NCBI GenBank assembly: GCA_018060305.1
Contig: JAGOWF010000173.1
Coordinates: forward strand, 1-6,047
DNA length: 6,047 nt
Direction of reading: 5' to 3'
Source: Pyrinomonadaceae bacterium
Lineage (GTDB): Bacteria; Acidobacteriota; Blastocatellia; Pyrinomonadales; Pyrinomonadaceae
Shown here: positions 1 through 5,010 of the stretch, piece after piece
Layout of the letters: each line of letters begins with the position of its first letter
How positions within the stretch are numbered: position 1 is the stretch's first letter
The notes under the pieces: generated by a model
Seen by the model: the letters and a program-made list of their open reading frames with translations, nothing else
Told to the model about the DNA's origin: nothing
The model's database searches: none
Made by a program: the position numbers and the translations under genes

Positions 1-360
1 CAGCCAGTTATCTATCAGGCCGTGGCGTTCGCCGTCCATGGCCGCCACAACGCCTCCACAGCCGTAATGGCCGCACACGATGACATGCTCGACCTGCAGC
101 ACCTCGACCGCAAACTGTATCACCGAAAGGCAATTCATGTCGGTGTGATTGACGAGATTTGCGACGTTGCGGTGAACGAACACCTCGCCCGGTGCGAGAT
201 CAACGATCACGTTGGCCGACACGCGGCTGTCCGAACAGCCGATCCACAAGTAGTCGGGATTTTGCTGGTCAGCAAGACGCGCGAAAAATCGCGGGTCATG
301 TTCCAGTGACCTCGCCGCCCAATCTTTGTTGTTCGCGAGCAGATGCTCGATGTTGCTCAT
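1..360 (-). CDS. can: Beta-class carbonic anhydrase, C-terminus cut by window edge
   Basis: This gene encodes a cytoplasmic zinc enzyme that interconverts CO2 and bicarbonate. Only the first 120 codons are present, reading from the ATG at 360 to the left edge. The family motifs are plain: CSDSRV with Cys42, Asp44 and Arg46, and CGHYGCGG with His98 and Cys101. The zinc ligands Cys42, Asp44, His98 and Cys101 fall at the residue numbers known for E. coli Can, which supports both the start and the subfamily. The segment PGEVFVHRNVAN (residues 77-88 minus the E. coli offset; here about 57-68) is also typical. No clear Shine-Dalgarno precedes the start. A possible promoter lies in the 38-base gap to the upstream membrane-protein gene, so the gene may be transcribed separately. 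Roughly the last 80-100 residues expected for the family are outside the window. The family call is very secure; the symbol rests on similarity to the Can/YadF branch. Confidence 0.96.
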   Translation of the reverse strand, partial: MSNIEHLLANNKDWAARSLEHDPRFFARLADQQNPDYLWIGCSDSRVSANVIVDLAPGEVFVHRNVANLVNHTDMNCLSVIQFAVEVLQVEHVIVCGHYGCGGVVAAMDGERHGLIDNWL

Positions 361-368
361 TCGTGATT

Positions 369-396
369 ATTTTAGCGGCTTAACAACTGCGGACAA
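369..396 (-). promoter_or_regulatory. Possible sigma-70-type promoter for carbonic anhydrase
   Basis: On the minus strand TTGTCC (396-391, four of six matches to TTGACA) is followed after 16 bases by TAAAAT (374-369, five of six matches to TATAAT). Transcription would begin only about two or three bases before the ATG at 360, giving an almost leaderless mRNA. This would fit the absence of a ribosome binding site. It is a pattern match in a short gap and could be chance. Confidence 0.3.
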
Positions 397-398
397 AA

Positions 399-593
399 TC
401 ATGGTTCCTCGGGCTCGTCAGGTTCCATGTCGCGATTCGCCATGCGACCCTTGACCTGGAATCGGATGCTCAGAAAGAAGCAGACCGCGCCCAGCACCGC
501 GGCGACGAAGAGGCCGTCGGTATAGCCGAGCCAGAACAAGACGCCGGCCGCGGCGGCGAATATAACGGCAAGGATCTGAAAGAGCCTTTCCAC
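399..593 (-). CDS. Small two-helix membrane protein of unknown function
   Basis: A 64-residue protein I do not recognise. Two hydrophobic stretches, about residues 4-23 and 27-45, are joined by a short turn (GYTDG). They are followed by a basic patch (RFQVKGR) and an acidic, proline-rich tail (DMEPDEPEEP), so both ends are probably cytoplasmic. The start is GTG at 593, three bases after the TGA of the DUF4126 gene. A weak AAGG (608-605) lies 11 bases upstream, so translation is probably coupled to the preceding gene. The spacing argues for a real gene that works with, or is at least expressed with, the DUF4126 protein. The hydrophobic pattern and a termination codon in a tight gene row support coding. 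A GTG start and lack of a known family lower the certainty. Confidence 0.72.
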   Translation of the reverse strand: MERLFQILAVIFAAAAGVLFWLGYTDGLFVAAVLGAVCFFLSIRFQVKGRMANRDMEPDEPEEP

Positions 594-596
594 GGG

Positions 597-1223
597 TCAG
601 TTTGCCTTACGCGCGACATCGGCAAAGCTTTCGCCGCGAAAAAAGGCAGCGACGGCGCGAAAAAGCTTTCGCACGGCCCGCAACACCTTTGGAAAGAACC
701 AGATAAAGAAGAGCAAAAAGACGATCAGCACTGCCGCGATGAGCACGGGCGCGAATACCGCGAGGACGACACCGATCAACGCGATGCCATCCTCGACAAA
801 CGACAGTGCCCAGTTTGACACGGGCTCGGGCGAGAAATTGGCCCCGACGCGCGCCGCCGCCTTTGTCCCGTGCGACGCGAACGCAAGCCCGCCGCCGACC
901 AACGCTGCAGGGATCGTGATGCTCGAATCAAGCTGATTCGTCGCCGCATACGCGACGATCGCCCCGGCCGGAACGCGAATGAATGTGTGAACAACGTCCC
1001 AAACGCTATCGACATACGGTATCTTGTCCGCAAAAAACTCGACAAGGTAAAGGCCGCCCGCAACACCGATGATCCACCAGTTATCCAGCGCGTCGAGCCC
1101 GCCGGGCAGCTTGGTCGCACCGAACTTTTGCAGCAACCCGAGAACCGTGACAGTTGCGTAAAGATTGATCCCGCTCGTCCAGGCCGAGCCAAGTGCTAAC
1201 GAAAGAGTTGAAAACCATTCCAT
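597..1223 (-). CDS. DUF4126 family multi-pass membrane protein
   Basis: A 208-residue integral membrane protein matching the DUF4126 pattern. Recognisable elements in order are a SGINLYATV segment in the first helix (residues 17-25), EFFADKIPYVDSVWDVVHTFIR (62-83) leading into a PAGA helix (85-98), ASHGTKAAAR (116-125), and NFSPEPVSNWALSFVEDG (129-146) before a very long hydrophobic stretch (about 147-177). The C-terminus is basic (about 179-206) and probably cytoplasmic. The biochemical role of the family is not known to me, and I assign none. The ATG at 1223 has an excellent Shine-Dalgarno (AAAAGGAGG, 1239-1231) seven bases upstream, which begins on the stop codon of the toxin gene. The next gene starts only three bases after this one ends, so the two are probably co-translated. 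Family assignment is from memory of conserved blocks. Confidence 0.88.
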   Translation of the reverse strand: MEWFSTLSLALGSAWTSGINLYATVTVLGLLQKFGATKLPGGLDALDNWWIIGVAGGLYLVEFFADKIPYVDSVWDVVHTFIRVPAGAIVAYAATNQLDSSITIPAALVGGGLAFASHGTKAAARVGANFSPEPVSNWALSFVEDGIALIGVVLAVFAPVLIAAVLIVFLLFFIWFFPKVLRAVRKLFRAVAAFFRGESFADVARKAN

Positions 1224-1230
1224 GGCGTGG

Positions 1231-1239
1231 CCTCCTTTT
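1231..1239 (-). promoter_or_regulatory. Strong ribosome binding site overlapping the toxin stop codon
   Basis: AAAAGGAGG on the minus strand lies seven bases before the DUF4126 ATG. Its first two bases are the last two of the toxin's TAA (1240-1238). A ribosome finishing the toxin would therefore sit on the next start signal. This is the best Shine-Dalgarno in the window. Confidence 0.85.
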
Positions 1240-1633
1240 AAGATTCAAGGAGCTGATTGAATCCTGCTTGTTTGAAATGATGGTCGGTCGTTAAAGCATC
1301 GTTCAAGCCGAATTCGGACATGAGAATAAAGCTCACGGCATCGCAAATTGACCAGGTCTTATCGCGTCGTTCGTTTAGAAGCTCGATAGCTCGCCTAGTG
1401 AGTGTTTGGTCAACCCAAACGATCTCAACATTGACATCCTCAAGAACGCTCGCGACAGCATCGAGGGCTTTTGAAAGGCCCTTTCGCCTCGCAATGATCA
1501 GAGGGACTAATTCAGCGATGATGTAGTTGTGGGTCAGTCGAAAAGGGTGCGAACGATATAGGTCAGTCGCGGAATCATGCCGATGGTCGTCATCGTCAAA
1601 TATGCAGAACCATCCGGATGTGTCGACGAGCAT
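1238..1633 (-). CDS. VapC-like PIN-domain toxin ribonuclease
   Basis: A 131-residue single-domain PIN protein, the expected size for a VapC-type toxin. Such toxins are magnesium-dependent RNases that cut tRNA or other RNA and are silenced by a cognate antitoxin. Counting from the ATG at 1633, the four acidic active-site residues are all present: Asp4 in MLVDTSGW, Glu41 in IIAEL, Asp98 in WSICDAVSF and Asp117 in LTTDHHF. The C-terminal HHFKQAGFNQLL is also typical of this branch, so the enzyme looks intact. The start shares one base with the antitoxin stop (TGATG), the usual toxin-antitoxin arrangement. An in-frame TTG three bases upstream (1636) would add one residue and is less likely. The stop codon merges into the ribosome binding site of the DUF4126 gene. 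I do not assign a specific symbol because PIN toxins have several named subfamilies. Confidence 0.9.
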   Translation of the reverse strand: MLVDTSGWFCIFDDDDHRHDSATDLYRSHPFRLTHNYIIAELVPLIIARRKGLSKALDAVASVLEDVNVEIVWVDQTLTRRAIELLNERRDKTWSICDAVSFILMSEFGLNDALTTDHHFKQAGFNQLLES

Positions 1634-1863
1634 CAATTCTCAGGTTCGTGTGTAGCCAGATACTCTTTAGCCAAGTCCGCATCAATCTTATCGTTGTCAG
1701 CCGAGTTAGGGTCGCCACTGTTGAACATACCGAAATACTTTTCAACCGCACCTGCTTTCTTCCCTCGGCTGGTGACGATCGAAAGGCGGCTAACCAGCTT
1801 TAGCCTGTCGGCCGGCGCCAATTGCATGGCGGCATTCAAAACTGTATTAAACTCGGGCGTCAT
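1633..1863 (-). CDS. Putative antitoxin of the PIN toxin
   Basis: A 76-residue small protein directly upstream of the PIN toxin and overlapping its start by one base, which is the main evidence for its role. The N-terminal part (residues 3-28, with APADRLKLVSRL) resembles the helical segment found in many small addiction-module antitoxins. The C-terminal part (about 48-76, rich in Asp, Glu and Asn: GDPNSADNDKIDADLAKEYL) looks like a flexible acidic tail that would wrap and block the toxin. No ribbon-helix-helix, AbrB or HTH DNA-binding motif is evident, so autoregulation is uncertain. The ATG at 1863 has a good AAAGAGG (1874-1868) five bases upstream. The gene starts 32 bases after the response-regulator stop. 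Function is inferred from context and tail chemistry. Confidence 0.8.
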   Translation of the reverse strand: MTPEFNTVLNAAMQLAPADRLKLVSRLSIVTSRGKKAGAVEKYFGMFNSGDPNSADNDKIDADLAKEYLATHEPEN

Positions 1864-1881
1864 AAGAACCTCTTTCGAAGC

Positions 1882-1890
1882 ATTCTAGCA
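1882..1890 (-). promoter_or_regulatory. Possible extended -10 promoter of the toxin-antitoxin pair
   Basis: The minus-strand sequence TGCTAGAAT has the extended -10 form TGn followed by a hexamer matching TATAAT at five of six positions. It lies 18 bases before the antitoxin ATG. There is no good -35 match at 16-18 bases, and the resulting leader would be only about 12 bases, just enough for the AAAGAGG. An own promoter is expected for such a pair, but this is one short match. Confidence 0.28.
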
Positions 1891-1895
1891 CGATT

Positions 1896-3257
1896 TTATT
1901 CGTCATGCGCGTCGTTTGTTTCGTCACCGTCTTTCTTAAATCCAAATTTCTCGAGCCGATATTGCAGTGTCCTGAACGTCAGGCCGAGTAATTTCGCTGA
2001 CTTCGTTATGTTGTTGTCCGTTCTCGACATGGCCTGCATAATGAGGCTGCGTTCGACGTCTTCGAAGTTGACGCCTTCGGCCGGTAGATGGAATAGGTCG
2101 CCGCTGCTTGTGGCGGCTGAGCGGCCGGTGCCGCCGGTCATTTCGGGCGGCAGGTCGTCGATGGTGACCTTGTCATCTTCGCACAAGAGGATCGCGCGTT
2201 CGAGGGCGGATTCGAGTTGACGGACGTTGCCCGGATAGGCGTAATCATCAAGGATGCGGCGGGCATCCGGTTGAATGGTGATCTTTCGGCTGGTGCCGCG
2301 CGTATGTTTTTTGACGAAATAATCGATCAGCACGGGAATGTCCGTGCGGCGCTCGCGAAGGGCGGGCAGTTCGATCGAGAGGACGTTGAGGCGGTAATAA
2401 AGGTCTTCGCGAAAGCGTTTTTCCTCGACCATGTGGAGCAGGTCGCGGTTGGTCGCGGCGACGACGCGGACATCGACATTCAACTCGCGCGTGCCGCCGA
2501 CGCGGCGGATCTGCTTCTCTTGCAACGCACGCAGTATCTTTGCCTGCAGTGAGATGTCGAGTTCGCCGATCTCGTCGAGAAAAAGCGTTCCGCCGTGGGC
2601 GATCTCAAAGAGGCCTTTCTTATCTGAGACGGCGCCGGTGAATGAGCCTTTTTCGTGGCCAAAGAGCTCGCTTTCTAGCAAATTCTCGTTGATCGCGGCA
2701 CAATTTACGGCCTGAAATGTCTCGTTCGAGCGCGGGCTGTTAGCGTGGATCGAGCGTGCGATCAATTCTTTTCCCGTGCCGGATTCGCCTCGTATAAGGA
2801 CGGTCGAGTTCGATTTTGCGATCTTGAGGATGAGCTTCTTGACCTTGTCCATCTCGGGCGAGACGGAGATGATCTCGGCGTCGAGCGTTGTGAGCTTCTT
2901 TAACGCCCGCGAGACGGTATCGAGCAGCTTTTCGCTGTCGTAGGGTTTTTGGAGATATTCGAATGCGCCCAGTCGCATCGCGTCCACGGCCGAATCGACC
3001 GAACCATGCGCCGTCAGCAGGATAACGATGATCGATTTGTCGTAATCGGTGAGCGACTTTAACAGGTCGAGCCCGCTCATGCCGGTCATCTTGAGGTCGG
3101 TGAGGACAAGATCGAAATGCCGGTCGGCAACAAACTTCATCGCTGCCTCACCCGACGACGCGGTGGTCACGTCATAGCCCTCACCGGACAGGATCGTCTC
3201 AAGTATCTCTCGCTGATTTTTCTCGTCATCGACGACGAGTATTGATTTACGTGCCAT
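1896..3257 (-). CDS. Sigma-54-dependent response regulator, NtrC family, PilR-like
   Basis: A 453-residue cytoplasmic transcription activator of full family length. The receiver domain (residues 5-118) has the acidic pair Asp10-Asp11, phospho-acceptor Asp54 in LVLTDLKM, Thr82 and Lys104. The AAA+ domain (about 130-365) has Walker A GESGTGKE (157-164), the sigma-54 contact loop as GSFTGA (204-209), Walker B GGTLFLDE (222-229), and FREDLYYRLNV with the arginine fingers Arg283 and Arg289. The C-terminal Fis-type helix-turn-helix lies at about 414-438 (ITKSAKLLGLTFRTLQYRL). Both GSFTGA in place of GAFTGA and the GLTFR..QYRL recognition region recall PilR of Pseudomonas. The kinase just upstream is not built like PilS, so orthology is doubtful and no symbol is given. 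The ATG at 3257 is preceded by GGTGA (3271-3267) at nine bases, partly inside a palindromic repeat. Confidence 0.97.
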   Translation of the reverse strand: MARKSILVVDDEKNQREILETILSGEGYDVTTASSGEAAMKFVADRHFDLVLTDLKMTGMSGLDLLKSLTDYDKSIIVILLTAHGSVDSAVDAMRLGAFEYLQKPYDSEKLLDTVSRALKKLTTLDAEIISVSPEMDKVKKLILKIAKSNSTVLIRGESGTGKELIARSIHANSPRSNETFQAVNCAAINENLLESELFGHEKGSFTGAVSDKKGLFEIAHGGTLFLDEIGELDISLQAKILRALQEKQIRRVGGTRELNVDVRVVAATNRDLLHMVEEKRFREDLYYRLNVLSIELPALRERRTDIPVLIDYFVKKHTRGTSRKITIQPDARRILDDYAYPGNVRQLESALERAILLCEDDKVTIDDLPPEMTGGTGRSAATSSGDLFHLPAEGVNFEDVERSLIMQAMSRTDNNITKSAKLLGLTFRTLQYRLEKFGFKKDGDETNDAHDE

Positions 3258-3266
3258 AGGACAATT

Positions 3267-3271
3267 TCACC
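3267..3271 (-). promoter_or_regulatory. Ribosome binding site of the response regulator, at the foot of a hairpin
   Basis: GGTGA on the minus strand can pair with the 3' end of 16S rRNA and lies nine bases before the ATG. Its first three bases (3271-3269) are the outermost pairs of the palindromic repeat at 3269-3340. A folded transcript would therefore partly hide it. No other Shine-Dalgarno is visible here. Confidence 0.5.
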
Positions 3272-3340
3272 ACATAGGAACATAGGACACATAGAAAAGA
3301 ACTAGAATTAAGGTCTATGTGTTCTATGTTCCTATGTGGT
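3269..3340 (-). repeat. Long palindromic repeat between kinase and regulator genes
   Basis: Two 27-base arms, 3269-3295 and 3314-3340, are inverted copies with one mismatch (3286 against 3323) around an 18-base loop. Each arm is itself three near-copies of a seven-base unit: ACATAGG/A at 3272, 3280 and 3289 on the left, and T/CCTATGT at 3314, 3323 and 3331 on the right. The structure looks like an intergenic palindromic (REP-like) repeat and not like ordinary coding or spacer sequence. The kinase stop codon (3326-3324) and its last residues (about NHIGT) are read from the right arm. No T-run follows the stem, so it is not a standard terminator. No flanking target duplication is evident. Confidence 0.85.
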
Positions 3341-4838
3341 TATCTTCGACTGAAGGTAGCCGTACCGTAAATTTAGTCCCAGCTCCTTCGGTCGATTCAA
3401 CGTCGATCGTGCCGTTGTGGACATCGACGATCTTTTGGACGATCGCGAGGCCCAAACCGGTGCCTGTTTCTTTTGTCGAGAAGTAAGGCTCGAATATCTT
3501 TGAGACGTTCTCAGGGCTTATGCCGCCGCCGGTGTCGGCGACCTCGAACGCGACGTAGCGTCCGTCGTCGGATGGCGATATCTTGATATTGAGATGTCCG
3601 CCGCCGGTTTCCATCGACTGGATCGCATTGATGAAAAGGTTGTTAAATACGGAGCGCAAAAACTCGGCATCGGCCATTACCTGCGGGACGTTCTCGTGTT
3701 CGACGATGCTGATCGTTATGCCCTTTTCGGCTGCCTGCGGCTCGATGATGCGAAGGCTCTCTTCGATGATGCTGCGGGCGCCCGTCGGCTGAAGATTAGC
3801 TTTTGCGGGGCGCGAGTAGTTGAGAAAATCCGATATCTGCTGATCGATACGGGCGACCTCGGCTTTGAGCTGCGATGTCAGTTTTTCAAAGATCGCCTTG
3901 TCCTTGTCATCGCCGGGCGCGAATTTAAGCCGCATGTGGTCGAGCGTCAGATTGATATAGTTGAGCGGATTGCGTATCTCGTGGGCAATGGCCGAGCCGA
4001 GGCGGCCGACGACGGCGCTCTTCTCGGCCTGTTGGAGTTGAGCTTCGATGTCGCGCTTTTTCTCTAACTCGGCGGCCATCTCGTTAAAGTTTTGTGCCAG
4101 CCGGCCCATCTCGTCGTTTCGTGCGGCATCAGGCACGCGGACGCCGAGGTTGCCGCTTGCAACCTCGCGGGCGGCATTCGACAGGTTTGAGATCGGGCGG
4201 CCGAATCGCCACACCAGCAGAAAGGTAATGATCGATGACACGAGCAGAACGCCTAACGTATAGACAAGCGGCCGCGCGGCACGCCACGCGGCCTGCGTGC
4301 GGTCATTTTTTAACAGCACCATGACGTACCAGCGGCCCTGGCTGGTTTCGATCGGAATGGCGTGTGCCTCGTCGGTTTGGTTCCTGTTCTCGGCTGTCAG
4401 AGGATTGGGAAAATTTTTTAGGTCGTCGCCGATGCGCGAGCTTTCCATCAGCGGCGGCAGGCCTTGTATGTCACCGATCTTTTTGAAAACGACCTCGTCG
4501 TTATCGTCGGTCGTCGGCAGGTAAGCCGGATTGAGGCTGTCAGTGATGCGGAATTCGCTGTCGATAATAATAATGTCCTTGATCCGTTCCTTCGTCGCGG
4601 CGTCAAAATAGGTCTGGTCGGTCTCATCAACCAGATCCTGCACGCGCTTGTCCTTCATCGGTATCGACGTGAATCCGAGCGTGATACCCGCGACGAGCGC
4701 CTGTGCCTGAGATTCGCGCAACTCGTTGTTCTCCTCCTGCGTGAGCAGGTTGAGATAATACTGCACACCAAGCGTCGCCATCAGCAAAACGGCAAGGATG
4801 AGCAGCAGGCGGCCGCGAAAAGTATTGAAAAAGGTCAT
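3324..4838 (-). CDS. Membrane sensor histidine kinase with HAMP domain
   Basis: A 504-residue inner-membrane kinase that is expected to phosphorylate the regulator encoded next to it. Helix 1 spans about residues 9-29 and helix 2 about 189-210. Between them lies a sensor region of some 155 residues outside the cytoplasm that I cannot assign to a family. A HAMP linker follows (about 211-263; GRPISNLSNAAREVASGNL, then DEMGRLAQNFNEMAAEL), then a short helix (262-275). The dimerisation domain has the H box GSAIAHEIRNPLNY with phospho-acceptor His286. The ATPase domain has N-box Asn404 (NNLFINAIQ), G1 DTGGGI (435-440), F-box FEPYFSTK (449-456) and G2 GTGLGLAI (459-466). The catalytic parts are intact and no PAS domain is seen. 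The ATG at 4838 has no good Shine-Dalgarno. The last five residues and the stop are encoded by a palindromic repeat, so the original C-terminus may have differed. Confidence 0.96.
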   Translation of the reverse strand: MTFFNTFRGRLLLILAVLLMATLGVQYYLNLLTQEENNELRESQAQALVAGITLGFTSIPMKDKRVQDLVDETDQTYFDAATKERIKDIIIIDSEFRITDSLNPAYLPTTDDNDEVVFKKIGDIQGLPPLMESSRIGDDLKNFPNPLTAENRNQTDEAHAIPIETSQGRWYVMVLLKNDRTQAAWRAARPLVYTLGVLLVSSIITFLLVWRFGRPISNLSNAAREVASGNLGVRVPDAARNDEMGRLAQNFNEMAAELEKKRDIEAQLQQAEKSAVVGRLGSAIAHEIRNPLNYINLTLDHMRLKFAPGDDKDKAIFEKLTSQLKAEVARIDQQISDFLNYSRPAKANLQPTGARSIIEESLRIIEPQAAEKGITISIVEHENVPQVMADAEFLRSVFNNLFINAIQSMETGGGHLNIKISPSDDGRYVAFEVADTGGGISPENVSKIFEPYFSTKETGTGLGLAIVQKIVDVHNGTIDVESTEGAGTKFTVRLPSVEDNHIGT

Positions 4839-4866
4839 TGCCGGTCAGTAAGCGTTGATTATGGCA

Positions 4867-4894
4867 TCTATAAAAAGCGCTTGCGTGCGTCCAA
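4867..4894 (-). promoter_or_regulatory. Possible promoter for the kinase-regulator operon
   Basis: On the minus strand TTGGAC (4894-4889) and TATAGA (4872-4867) are separated by 16 bases. The -35 match is only three of six and the -10 match five of six. The -35 lies inside the 18-bp palindrome at 4887-4904, so a protein bound there could affect both directions. The leader would be about 22-25 bases. The evidence is weak. Confidence 0.25.
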
Positions 4895-4910
4895 TATTGG
4901 ATGCTATAGT
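4881..4910 (+). promoter_or_regulatory. Possible promoter for the transpeptidase gene
   Basis: TTGCGT (4881-4886) and TATAGT (4905-4910, five of six matches to TATAAT) are 18 bases apart. The leader would run about 94 bases to the ATG at 5011 and contain the hairpin at 4937-4972. The whole spacer is a near-perfect palindrome, which is suggestive of regulation. The -35 is a poor match. Confidence 0.38.
4887..4904. promoter_or_regulatory. Operator-like 18-bp palindrome
   Basis: GCGTCCAATATTGGATGC is symmetric about 4895/4896 except for one base pair (4889 against 4902). The inner 12 bases (4890-4901) are perfectly palindromic. It lies in the divergent intergenic region, exactly between candidate -35 and -10 hexamers of the rightward gene, and overlaps the candidate leftward promoter. 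This is the size and place expected for a dimeric repressor or activator site. The binding protein is unknown. Confidence 0.5.
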
Positions 4911-4936
4911 TTACGATAGTTTTTCTGTAAAACGCC

Positions 4937-4972
4937 TGAGACGGCTAAGCTTATCGGTTCCCGGCCGTCTCA
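4937..4972 (+). other. GC-rich hairpin in the transpeptidase leader
   Basis: TGAGACGGC (4937-4945) and GCCGTCTCA (4964-4972) form a perfect nine-base stem with an 18-base loop. It lies 38 bases before the transpeptidase ATG. On the plus strand no T-run follows, so it is not a typical terminator. It may be a leader structure or another protein-binding dyad. Confidence 0.5.
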
Positions 4973-5010
4973 AATAATCAAGATAAATCTCTTCCGACCC
5001 GAGGTAAAGC

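Noticed and set aside
22..383. Plus-strand open frames across the carbonic anhydrase gene.
   Set aside because: The minus-strand reading gives all carbonic anhydrase motifs in frame. The plus frames are shadows.
1634..1636. TTG as the toxin start, one codon before the ATG.
   Set aside because: It adds only one residue, and ATG at 1633 gives the usual one-base stop/start overlap. TTG starts are rare.
3269..3340. Rho-independent terminator between kinase and regulator genes.
   Set aside because: The stem is AT-rich with internal repeats and is not followed by a T-run on the minus strand. A terminator here would cut the pair apart.
3269..3340. CRISPR array suggested by regularly spaced short repeats.
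   Set aside because: The units are seven bases with one- or two-base gaps and occur as an inverted pair. There are no spacers of CRISPR length and no cas genes.
4884..4898. Sigma-54 promoter with GG and GC ten bases apart on the minus strand.
   Set aside because: Only the two dinucleotides match. The neighbouring conserved positions (CAC after GG, TT before GC) do not.
4891..4900. CCAATATTGG matches the CC(A/T)6GG CArG box of MADS-type factors.
   Set aside because: These factors are eukaryotic and the window is bacterial. The match is a by-product of the palindrome.
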